NCBI GenBank assembly: GCA_900547805.1
Contig: URIE01000002.1
Span: 1 to 44,827, forward strand
Origin: an uncultured Collinsella sp.
GTDB taxonomy: Bacteria; Actinomycetota; Coriobacteriia; Coriobacteriales; Coriobacteriaceae
DNA length: 44,827 bases
Direction of reading: 5' to 3'
The position numbers and the translations under genes are program-made. This document shows positions 9,127-16,021 of the stretch, piece after piece; position 1 is the stretch's first letter, and every line of letters begins with the position of its first letter. The notes below the pieces were generated by a model. The model ran no database searches, was not told the DNA's origin, and worked only from the letters and a program-made list of their open reading frames with translations.

Positions 9127-9942
9127 CTATGCCATCCCCTCAATAATCTTGGCAAGTTTTACCGCCTGCTCGGACGCCGTTCCCTCAACGGCCTCGCACG
9201 TTTGGTCACGGTCGGGCACAAACGAGCGCACGACCTGCGTCGGTGATCCGGCAAGGCCGCAACGCGAGGGATCGGCGTTTACGTCGGCAGCGCTGGCCAC
9301 ACGCACGTCTGCATCCTCGGCCGCGCGAATACCGGCAATACTCGGCATACGCAACTGGCCAATCTCCTTGGCAGTCGTCATCGCGCACGGCATCTCAAGA
9401 CACACCGTCTCCTCGCCGGCATCGCATCCGTGAACGAGCGCCAGCGAGCCACACGTCGTAAATCCCGCGCTCTGCACACAGCTCACGTCGGTCACGCAGG
9501 GGACCCCAAAGGCGCCGGCCAGCTCGGGGCCGATCTGGGCCGTATCGCCATCCACCGCCATCTTGCCGCAGATGAGCAGATCGAAGTCCTCGTCGAGCGC
9601 CTCGATGCCGCATTTGAGAGCATAGGTGGTCGCCAGGGTATCGGCACCTGCAAAGGCGCGATCGGTCAGCAGCAGCGCGTCGTCGGCGCCTCGAGCGATG
9701 CAGTCGCGCAGCAGCGACTCGGTCGCGGGGATGCCCATCGACACCACCGTCACGCGCACATCCATGCCAAAGCCGATAAAGTCGTCCTTCAGCGCCAGCG
9801 CGCATTCCAAAGCGCTCGCATCAAAGGGATTAATGACCGCCTGCTTGCCATCGCGCACGATGGTATTGGTCTTGGGGTCCATCTTGACCTCGGTGCTGCC
9901 CGGCACGGCCTTGACGCACACCACCATATGGAAATCGCTCAT
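9127..9942 (-). CDS. etfB: Electron transfer flavoprotein beta subunit
   Basis: 271 aa EtfB. Landmarks are the N-terminal VCVKAVPGSTEVKMDP, the AINPFDASALECALALKD-like region that follows, and LLICGKMAVDGDTAQIGP, the nucleotide-binding loop seen in bifurcating-type ETF. This subunit would hold the flavin that interacts with NAD(H) in a confurcating complex. ATG 9942 is chosen because GGGAG lies nine bases upstream, inside the end of the dehydrogenase gene; a GTG two codons earlier is too close. Its start is two bases past the upstream stop, and its own stop abuts etfA, so the three genes are translationally coupled. Confidence 0.92.
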   Translation of the reverse strand: MSDFHMVVCVKAVPGSTEVKMDPKTNTIVRDGKQAVINPFDASALECALALKDDFIGFGMDVRVTVVSMGIPATESLLRDCIARGADDALLLTDRAFAGADTLATTYALKCGIEALDEDFDLLICGKMAVDGDTAQIGPELAGAFGVPCVTDVSCVQSAGFTTCGSLALVHGCDAGEETVCLEMPCAMTTAKEIGQLRMPSIAGIRAAEDADVRVASAADVNADPSRCGLAGSPTQVVRSFVPDRDQTCEAVEGTASEQAVKLAKIIEGMA

Positions 9943-9944
9943 CT

Positions 9945-11546
9945 TCACGCACTCCCTTTCTGGACGAGCTCATCCAAGAGCTTCTCCGAAAACAGGTTGC
10001 CGCGACCCAGCTGCCCGTCGGGATCGAGCTGGAGCTTGAGCCGCGCCGACTCGACCATGGCCTCGTGACCGTACATCGTCCCTAAGAAGCCCGCCTTGAT
10101 CTTGCCGACGCCGTGCTCGGCAGAAACGGCACCGCCCATAGCCGTTACCTCCGCAGCCCACTGGGCAAACAGCTCGCCACCGCGACGGTAGTCCTGCGCG
10201 TCGCGCGGCAGGATGTTCACATGCAGATGGTTGTTACCGATGTGCCCCCAGGCAGCAGATTCAAGCCCACTTTCGGCTAACGTGCGGCGATAAAGGCCGA
10301 TGACATCGCCCAAGCGTGCGTTGGGCACCGACATGTCCGAGCCCAGCTTGGTGATGGTGGGATCCATGCGGCGGCGCTCATCGATAAGCATGTTGACGCT
10401 CTCGGGCACCGCGTGGCGGAAGAACCGCTGGCACTCGCGATCGACCTCGGTGCGCGCGACCCATGTCGCATCGTCGCTGCCGCCCGCAAGCTCTAGTACC
10501 CACCCCAAGTGATACAGCTCCTCAGTCGCCTGAACTTCGTCGTCGCAGTCGAGCTCCACGTAGACACAGACCTTGGCCTCTTTGTCGAGCGCCGGCAGCG
10601 AGGCGAACGCGGTCGACTGCTCACGCTGACGACGCAGGATATCCAGGGCGCCCGCATCGAAATATTCGATGGCAGCCGCGTGGGACAGGACGGGACGCAC
10701 AGAATCGGTGAAGGACACGGCCTTGTCTTCGCTGTCAAAGAAACAGCTCACGCCCCAAACGACCGCAGGCGCCGCCTGCAGGGCAATCTCGAGCTCGGTT
10801 ATGACGCCGATTGTGCCACACGCGCCGATAAACAGATCGATGGCATCCATATCTTCAGCAACGAAATAGCCCGAAGCATTTTTGGTCTTGGGCATGGTGT
10901 AGTCGGGAAGATCGAGCTCGAGTGCACGGCCTGCTGCCGTCACGAGCGACAGGTGGCGGCCCTGGGCAAAAGCCTCGCCGCGCTGAAGCTCAAGCAAATC
11001 GCCATCAGCCAGCGCGACGTGGAGTCCCGTGATATGTGGGCGCATGGGGCCGTAGGCGTAGCTGCGGGCACCGGAGGCGTTACATGCCGCCATGCCGCCC
11101 AGACAGGCAGACGCCTCGGTGGGATCGGTGGGAAAGAACTGCTCGGGGGCCTCTTGAAACTCATCGTAGGCCTTAAGCGATGCCTGGTCCCAACCAGCGG
11201 TCGGCAGCATCTTCTTGCTCAGCTGCTTGCGCAGCTCCGAGAGCACAACGCCCGGCTCCACGCGCAGCAAAAATTGGCCTTGTTCATCGCGGCGAAGGCC
11301 CAAGTAGCGATTCATACGGGAAGTATTGAGGATATGCCCGCCGTGGGGCACGGCACCGGCGGCAAGGCCGGTTCGGGCGCCCTGAACCGTTACCGGGACA
11401 CGCTCGGCATGGAGCTTTTCCAAAATGGCACGGACCTCGTCTTCCGTTGTCGGAAACGAGATGCTCGATGCTTCGCCCGATGCGCGAGATTCATCGCGGC
11501 CATACTCTTCGAACTCGTCGGTGAAGGGTTTGATGGTTGCAGACAC
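9945..11546 (-). CDS. FAD-binding 2-hydroxyacid (lactate/glycolate) dehydrogenase, GlcD/LctD type
   Basis: 533 aa FAD-linked oxidoreductase of the vanillyl-alcohol-oxidase fold. The N-terminal FAD-binding domain has VPVTVQGARTGLAAGAVP and EASACLGGMAACNASGARS. The C-terminal FAD-oxidase domain has WGHIGNNHLHVNILP and SAEHGVGKIKAGFLG, typical of D-lactate and glycolate dehydrogenases. Next to ferredoxin-fused EtfA and EtfB, the likely role is oxidation of lactate (or another 2-hydroxyacid) to pyruvate with electrons confurcated to NAD, as in the LctBCD complex of acetogens. No lactate permease or racemase lies alongside, so the substrate is inferred. GTG 11546 has GGGGGAG upstream. Confidence 0.85.
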   Translation of the reverse strand: MSATIKPFTDEFEEYGRDESRASGEASSISFPTTEDEVRAILEKLHAERVPVTVQGARTGLAAGAVPHGGHILNTSRMNRYLGLRRDEQGQFLLRVEPGVVLSELRKQLSKKMLPTAGWDQASLKAYDEFQEAPEQFFPTDPTEASACLGGMAACNASGARSYAYGPMRPHITGLHVALADGDLLELQRGEAFAQGRHLSLVTAAGRALELDLPDYTMPKTKNASGYFVAEDMDAIDLFIGACGTIGVITELEIALQAAPAVVWGVSCFFDSEDKAVSFTDSVRPVLSHAAAIEYFDAGALDILRRQREQSTAFASLPALDKEAKVCVYVELDCDDEVQATEELYHLGWVLELAGGSDDATWVARTEVDRECQRFFRHAVPESVNMLIDERRRMDPTITKLGSDMSVPNARLGDVIGLYRRTLAESGLESAAWGHIGNNHLHVNILPRDAQDYRRGGELFAQWAAEVTAMGGAVSAEHGVGKIKAGFLGTMYGHEAMVESARLKLQLDPDGQLGRGNLFSEKLLDELVQKGSA

Positions 11547-11800
11547 GCGAACTCCCCCTTTAGCTAACTACAGTGTTTGCAGGGAGATGTTACCGCATCG
11601 TTTCGTCGACGTGTTCGAGACCGTCTCCATAATTGGCGTTTTTTACGTTCGTGCAATTCGGCGAGCGGCTGGATTTCCTCGGCAGACGATGCTTTTGACA
11701 AATATCGCCCCGCCGTCGCCGACCGCTCGATTGTCGCTCGAAAAAAGTTGAAGTAATTTTTTCCACCTTTTACCTGCGGAGATGTCAATCCGTCAAGCAT

Positions 11801-11818
11801 TTGGTCAGAAATTGGTCA
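11801..11818 (+). repeat. TTGGTCA direct repeat, 11-bp period
   Basis: TTGGTCA occurs at 11801-11807 and again at 11812-11818, one helical turn apart, about 75 bp before the first gene of the surface operon. Tandem half-sites on one face of the helix often bind activators or response regulators. No cognate regulator gene is adjacent. Confidence 0.4.
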
Positions 11819-11847
11819 AGTAGCGGCTGATACGGTCGGCGTCGACA

Positions 11848-11871
11848 GCCAAAACCGATAGAAGTTTTGGC
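11848..11871 (+). promoter_or_regulatory. Perfect 8-bp hairpin in the leader of the surface operon
   Basis: GCCAAAAC (11848-11855) pairs with GTTTTGGC (11864-11871) around an 8-nt loop, ending 21 bp before the ATG. No U-run follows, so it is not a terminator. It may be an mRNA 5' stabiliser or a protein-binding site. Confidence 0.4.
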
Positions 11872-11892
11872 CCCAGAAGCAGGGAGGTTCCC

Positions 11893-12189
11893 ATGGCATA
11901 TTACTGGCCCCAGTACGGCGTCGCCATCGAGGTCGACGACGATCCCTATCTCCTGCCTTTCGACGAAGAGGCGTTCCCCGATACGGCGGTCTACCACGTC
12001 ACCACCGATGTTATCTGCGACCCCGAGTCGTTCTCGGCGCTCGCCCACCACATCGCGCGTATCCACGACATCGAGCTCCCTCACGACTTTGACGAGCTCA
12101 TCTACTCGCGCCGCCTGATGCTTCACATGCTCTTTGGAGCGGACCCGTCCACGTTCGCACGTGTCTACACCACCAAGGACGCCGCATGA
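11893..12189 (+). CDS. Small acidic hypothetical protein
   Basis: 98 aa, no signal peptide or membrane segment, strongly acidic in the first half. GGGAGG lies five bases before the ATG, and the stop overlaps the next start as ATGA, so expression is real and coupled to the next gene. Function is not recognised. The opening YYWPQYGVAIEVDDDP resembles the strand that begins DUF559/Vsr-like nuclease folds (WP..xxxxEVD), but no catalytic K or downstream motif is present. It could be a remnant or inactive derivative of such a fold. It is cytosolic, unlike every other member of this operon. Confidence 0.65.
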   Translation: MAYYWPQYGVAIEVDDDPYLLPFDEEAFPDTAVYHVTTDVICDPESFSALAHHIARIHDIELPHDFDELIYSRRLMLHMLFGADPSTFARVYTTKDAA

Positions 12190-12695
12190 GTGCGAAGAAG
12201 CCGCCCCGCCTCGCAGGACTGGGGCGTCGCAAGAAACTCGTCGTTGTCTGTCTGGCTATCGTCTGCGCCCTCATCGCCGTAGGGCTATACGCCTGGCAGT
12301 CGCAGCCCGTGCCCGAAGCGGGCGCCTCAGTCACGACGGCAGAGGGTAAATCGCGACAAGAAATCCAAGATGAGCTCGATGCCATCGTCCGCGACAACAT
12401 GATGACGATTTCGGTCGCGCCGGTCGCTCAGCTACAGGAGGACGGCAAGCTGCGCGTCAACGTGCAAAACGTCCAAGACAATAAATTTCCCCAGCGATTC
12501 CGCGTCATCCAAAACGACGAGACCATGTACGAATCCGGTGTGGTCGAGACCGGCAAGACAATCGAGACGTGCCCCGCCGGCGACATCAAAGAAGGCGAGG
12601 CATACATCGAGATCCAGGCACTCGATGCCAAGACCCTCGACAGCCACGGCAATCCGACACGTGTCAAGGTACGGGTTGAGCAAGCCGAGAACTAG
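12186..12695 (+). CDS. Membrane-anchored extracytoplasmic protein of a surface locus
   Basis: 169 aa. A basic N-terminus (LGRRKK) is followed by one hydrophobic segment at about residues 19-38, so the remaining ~130 residues are predicted to lie outside the membrane. The ectodomain begins IQDELDAIVRDNMMTISVAP and contains NVQNVQDNKFPQRFRVIQ and YESGVVETGKTIE. This pattern recalls an uncharacterised beta-sandwich protein family found beside exported surface proteins in Firmicutes and Actinobacteria (recognised from memory, not by search). It overlaps the preceding gene by 4 bp and is followed by a 90-bp gap. Confidence 0.75.
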   Translation: MSAKKPPRLAGLGRRKKLVVVCLAIVCALIAVGLYAWQSQPVPEAGASVTTAEGKSRQEIQDELDAIVRDNMMTISVAPVAQLQEDGKLRVNVQNVQDNKFPQRFRVIQNDETMYESGVVETGKTIETCPAGDIKEGEAYIEIQALDAKTLDSHGNPTRVKVRVEQAEN

Positions 12696-12785
12696 CTTTT
12701 TCGACCGACGCGGCACCGCACGCAATTCACCAGCATTCGTCCAATCATCGCGGGGACGGCCCGCGGCGAATAGAAAGGAACGACC

Positions 12786-13385
12786 ATGGACATCACCAGG
12801 AACATGAACGGAGCCAGAGCGCTCGTCGTGGGCGCAGGGCTCGCGCTCGCGCTCGCAATGGGCGCCGCCCCGACGCCAGCTCTGGCAGCCGGGCGCGTTG
12901 GAACCACGAAAGTAATGGTCAGGACCGAGATCGACAACGTAGAGTTCAAAGTTCCGACGGTTATTCCCTTCGTCGCCAAGGCCGACGGCACGCTTCAGGG
13001 CCCCTCAGAAGACGCGACCACCATCGACAATCATTCGGCCTACGGCATCCATGTCACCAACATGAAGATCGACGCCATGAACACCTGGACCATTGCCGCC
13101 GACGCCAAGGCCGGAACCGCGCAGAATTCCATCGACTTTAAGGTCGGCCCCGACGGCGCACTCCAGAACGCCAGCGCCGCAATGCAGGAGACGGGCCTCG
13201 ATCTTTCCAAGAATGCAGCCTTCGACATGGGCTACCAGGGCATTGCCGGCGGCACGGACAAAATTAAGCTCAAGACAAGCGGAAACGTCGCCCGCGTCAC
13301 GCGCGACATCTTCCGCGTAACCGGCGAAGGCGATCAAGTTGCAACGATCACCTGGACGGTCGAGCCCGGTGCGCACACGGCATAA
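12786..13385 (+). CDS. Secreted beta-sandwich-like surface protein
   Basis: 199 aa with a classical signal peptide: a charged start, a hydrophobic core near ALVVGAGLALALAMGAA, and a likely cleavage after ALAA (about residue 35). The mature part opens with a strand ending FKVPTVIPFVAKADGTLQGP and continues TTIDNHSAYGIHVTNMKI. This VPT..PF..nADGt / I.NhS...v.V layout is common among small exported proteins in similar loci and suggests one beta-sandwich domain. The mature protein has no cysteines, sortase motif or further membrane segment. AAAGGAA precedes the ATG. Role inferred: subunit of a surface structure or adhesin. Confidence 0.75.
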   Translation: MDITRNMNGARALVVGAGLALALAMGAAPTPALAAGRVGTTKVMVRTEIDNVEFKVPTVIPFVAKADGTLQGPSEDATTIDNHSAYGIHVTNMKIDAMNTWTIAADAKAGTAQNSIDFKVGPDGALQNASAAMQETGLDLSKNAAFDMGYQGIAGGTDKIKLKTSGNVARVTRDIFRVTGEGDQVATITWTVEPGAHTA

Positions 13386-13650
13386 GGCCGTCGCCCTGGC
13401 CGCCGCCGTCAGTATCCTAGCGTTTGGGCCAGCCATGGCCTTTGCCCAGCAAGAACAGGCGCAGGCCGCCACGCAGGTGACGGTCGACCTCTCGGAGCTC
13501 GACCGCGGCAACTGCAAGGAACCGTTGGCACAGACAGACGACAGACGATGGCTCTTGGCAGCAGGCGCCACGGCAGCAGGCGCGGGAACCGCCGGCCTCG
13601 GTCTGCACATCAAACGCAGCCAGAAACGAAACACGGACAGGCCGCACTAA
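13369..13650 (+). CDS. Small exported protein with C-terminal sorting-signal-like tail
   Basis: 93 aa from GTG 13369, which overlaps the preceding gene by 17 bp; TTG 13339 with GAAGG upstream is an alternative. It has an N-terminal signal peptide (hydrophobic core AVALAAAVSILAFGPAMAFA), a short mature region with TVDLSELDRGNCKE, and then PLAQTDDRRW followed by a glycine/alanine-rich hydrophobic stretch and the basic tail KRSQKR. That ending has the layout of a cell-wall sorting signal, with LAQTD in the place of LPxTG. Whether a sortase would accept it is unknown. The S/QELDxGNC motif recurs in the next gene product. Confidence 0.65.
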   Translation: MRTRHKAVALAAAVSILAFGPAMAFAQQEQAQAATQVTVDLSELDRGNCKEPLAQTDDRRWLLAAGATAAGAGTAGLGLHIKRSQKRNTDRPH

Positions 13651-13668
13651 ATTAGCTAAGGAGACCCC

Positions 13669-15099
13669 ATGGCATCGAAGAACCTTTTGCCCGTCGTCGC
13701 ACTCTGCGGCGCGCTCGCAACCGGAACGCCTGTCGCCGCTTGGGCGACTCCCGTCATGGCAGACTCCTTACCAGCAGCCCTAAGCTCCGCACCAAATCCG
13801 TCGAGCGCCATTGCGTGCAAGCGTTTTTCGTTCGCACGGGCCGCAATCTCAACCTCGGGATGCCTTCGTCGTAATACGGACGGCTCGATAGTCGTGGATA
13901 TCAATCGTTCGAACAAGGCAAACGGCTCCCAGGCGGGGTGCGCCGTCTGCACGTGGCGCTCGATTGTGCTCGATGCAGATGGCGATCCGTGCGATTTGGG
14001 GTTGCGCATCGATATCGCTTCGGTCGATGACTCGGCGAACGGAGCGAAGGTCGCCTTCGACGGTGCGTTTTTCGAGAAAGGAGGCGGTATATGTCTGGGC
14101 TGCGCCGCCGCGAATGCAGACGATGTGCAGCCCACCCTCTCATTCACGGCATCGCTGCGGCTGACCAAGGCGGGCACCGATGCCATCGCGGCGGGAGAAG
14201 CATCCCTGCTGTTCTACGCCGCCAGTACCGAAGACACAGACATTCATTTCGAGAAGCCGGCCGGATCGCTCAGCCTTACGCGCGGGACGGAGGCAGGCCC
14301 TATTGCGATCGATACCCACACGCTAGGCAGGCAACGCATTCTTGCCGACCCGGCGCTTCTCGAGATGGAGTGGAACGGATCCGGAGCCGTCGGGATTGTC
14401 CCCTCCGCGCTTGACGCCAAGACGCTCCCCTCAAACGACGAACCCATCAACGCAACCATACAAGAAGAGAGCACGGACAAAGAAGCAGGTGCGGGCGACA
14501 CGCCGTCGCCGACAAACAGCGTCCCAGCTTCTTTCGAAGCACCGAATGAGCCCGCTACCGGTCCAAACGATCCCGAGCTCGCGGACAGTCTGGGGCTTGC
14601 TGATCCTCAGGAGATCGATGAAGGTAACTGCTGCGTGCTTGCCGCCCTCGACCACACAGAGGTCATCGATGCTGCAAACATCGAAGTTGCCGCCGCCAAT
14701 CAGCCCGTCCGCAAGTCGGCCATCATCGCATTTCCCGAATCCATCGAAGTCGTCTATTTGCCATCGGGCGAGGTCGTGGCCCCAACGCTGCTCACCTTGT
14801 TGGGCGCCAAGAATACTCGAAACGAAATTAAAAAGGTCACGGTTGTCGACCCTGCAACCACCGCTAAACTGCGTCTATACGCCGTTGCCCCAGACGGAGG
14901 CAAGACCTTGGAATTCGATGGCGACACACTTCTAGCCTGGCGACGTCTGGACATTATGCAAGACGTCTCGTATCAGATCGAACTCGAAGGGTTTGATCGT
15001 GCCCGCGATGCCAATATCATCGCCGCGGCTATTGAATCCCCGCAGCGGCTTATGACACTGCGCTTTGACTACTACCCCTATGTCCCGACAACCACCTGA
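13669..15099 (+). CDS. Large secreted cysteine-containing surface protein
   Basis: 476 aa with a signal peptide (hydrophobic core around LLPVVALCGALATGTPVAAW, cleavage after about residue 35). Residues ~45-230 form an apparent beta-rich domain with a cluster of cysteines (SGCLRR, AGCAVCTW, GDPCDLG, GICLGCAA). A Pro/Glu/Thr/Ser-rich linker spans about 260-310, and DPQEIDEGNCCVLAAL introduces a second domain to the end. No membrane anchor or sorting signal is visible at the C-terminus. AAGGAG precedes ATG 13669, 18 bp after the previous gene. Last gene of the operon. Paired cysteines suggest disulfides in the extracellular protein. Function unknown; adhesin or surface assembly protein is a guess from context. 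Confidence 0.75.
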   Translation: MASKNLLPVVALCGALATGTPVAAWATPVMADSLPAALSSAPNPSSAIACKRFSFARAAISTSGCLRRNTDGSIVVDINRSNKANGSQAGCAVCTWRSIVLDADGDPCDLGLRIDIASVDDSANGAKVAFDGAFFEKGGGICLGCAAANADDVQPTLSFTASLRLTKAGTDAIAAGEASLLFYAASTEDTDIHFEKPAGSLSLTRGTEAGPIAIDTHTLGRQRILADPALLEMEWNGSGAVGIVPSALDAKTLPSNDEPINATIQEESTDKEAGAGDTPSPTNSVPASFEAPNEPATGPNDPELADSLGLADPQEIDEGNCCVLAALDHTEVIDAANIEVAAANQPVRKSAIIAFPESIEVVYLPSGEVVAPTLLTLLGAKNTRNEIKKVTVVDPATTAKLRLYAVAPDGGKTLEFDGDTLLAWRRLDIMQDVSYQIELEGFDRARDANIIAAAIESPQRLMTLRFDYYPYVPTTT

Positions 15100-15122
15100 G
15101 GCTTAAATGCTGCGCATCATTC

Positions 15123-15148
15123 CTAATACCACTTATATAACGTATTAG
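15123..15148. repeat. CTAATAC / GTATTAG inverted repeat
   Basis: CTAATAC (15123-15129) and GTATTAG (15142-15148) are perfect 7-bp inverted copies with a 12-nt AT-rich spacer, between the surface operon and the DUF554 gene. No U-run follows. It may be an operator for the DUF554 gene 70 bp downstream. Confidence 0.4.
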
Positions 15149-15217
15149 ATGAGTCGCGATGTGCCTCGCATTTCGTTCTGCTACGATTGCCACGTTGGCA
15201 TCAATACAGGAGGGCTC

Positions 15218-15934
15218 ATGCCGGGCTTGGGAACAATCATCAACGTTGCGCTTTTAGTTGCGGGCGGTCTTTTGGGATTAGCGGGCGGCCGCTTCATTAC
15301 ACCGCGCATCCAAGACACGCTCATGAAAGCATCGGGGCTGTGCGTCCTGTTTATCGGCCTGGGCGGCACCATGCAAAAGATGCTCATCATCGATGGAAAG
15401 GCGCTAGCGACCACCGGTACCACCATGCTCATCGTCTCATTTGCGCTCGGTTCGCTCATCGGCGAGGCCATCAACTTGGAGGCCGCCATCGAGAACCTTG
15501 GCGAATGGCTCAAGCGCAAGACTGGCAGTGAGGGCGATAACGAGTTCACCAACGCTTTTGTCTCGACTTCACTCACCGTGTGCATCGGCGCCATGGCCAT
15601 TGTGGGATCGATCCAGGACGGCCTGCTCGGCGACTGGTCAACGCTTGCCCTCAAGGGCGCACTGGACTGCATCATCGTCTGCACCATGACGGCCTCGCTT
15701 GGCCGCGGCTGCATCTTCTCCGCCCTGCCCGTCGCCGTGTTCCAGGGGACGATCACGTTGTTTGCCGGCGCGCTCTCCCCCATCATGACCACAGCAGCCC
15801 TCAACAGCCTTTCGCTCGTAGGCTCCATGCTCATCTTCTGCGTCGGCGTCAACCTCATCCGTCCTCAGACCTTCCGCACGGCCAATATGCTTCCCTCCGT
15901 CGTCATCGCCGTCATATACGCCCTCCTGTTCTAA
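15218..15934 (+). CDS. DUF554 family membrane protein
   Basis: 238 aa, about seven hydrophobic helices, matching the DUF554 family of putative transporters (YdfK-like), whose function is not established. Family-typical segments are MPGLGTIINVALLVAGGLLG at the start, GLCVLFIGLGGTMQ, and SLTVCIGAMAIVGSIQDGL in the middle. ATG 15218 follows AGGAGGG at ideal spacing; an upstream in-frame start at 15149 lacks a ribosome site. It is a single-gene unit. Confidence 0.85.
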   Translation: MPGLGTIINVALLVAGGLLGLAGGRFITPRIQDTLMKASGLCVLFIGLGGTMQKMLIIDGKALATTGTTMLIVSFALGSLIGEAINLEAAIENLGEWLKRKTGSEGDNEFTNAFVSTSLTVCIGAMAIVGSIQDGLLGDWSTLALKGALDCIIVCTMTASLGRGCIFSALPVAVFQGTITLFAGALSPIMTTAALNSLSLVGSMLIFCVGVNLIRPQTFRTANMLPSVVIAVIYALLF

Positions 15935-15976
15935 ATCTATCAACGCAGCGGTATCTCGAACATCTGTTTGATGCTG

Positions 15977-15985
15977 TGCTATGAT
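15977..15985 (+). promoter_or_regulatory. Extended -10 promoter before the TerB/BrxD/helicase cassette
   Basis: TGCTATGAT is an extended -10 element (TGn plus TATGAT at 15980-15985), 36 bp before the GTG start of the TerB gene. No good -35 is present, as is common with extended -10 promoters. It would drive the first two genes at least. Confidence 0.5.
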
Positions 15986-16021
15986 ATGAGGTCACCGTAG
16001 CTGCGTTCGAGAGGAGGAGCG

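Larger units (their letters stand above)
11547..11892. other. 346-bp divergent intergenic region
   Basis: Separates the dehydrogenase/ETF operon (minus) from the surface-protein operon (plus). It holds a tandem TTGGTCA direct repeat and an 8-bp hairpin, listed separately, and an AT-rich stretch around 11740-11770. On the minus strand TTGCAC followed 16 bases later by AATTAT (about 11655-11680) is a possible promoter for the dehydrogenase operon. A short GAGAC-C-GTCTC palindrome lies at 11617-11627. No convincing gene is present. Confidence 0.6.

Noticed and set aside
11564..11800. 78-codon minus-strand frame in the 11.6-11.8 kb gap
   Set aside because: No ribosome site, atypical composition, and it overlaps the probable dehydrogenase promoter.
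14077..14414. Strong internal AAAGGAGG followed by ATG at 14091 inside the 476-aa surface gene
   Set aside because: The resulting frame is Arg/His/Cys-rich and unlike any protein; the host gene frame continues cleanly with its own domain pattern. Kept only as a curiosity.
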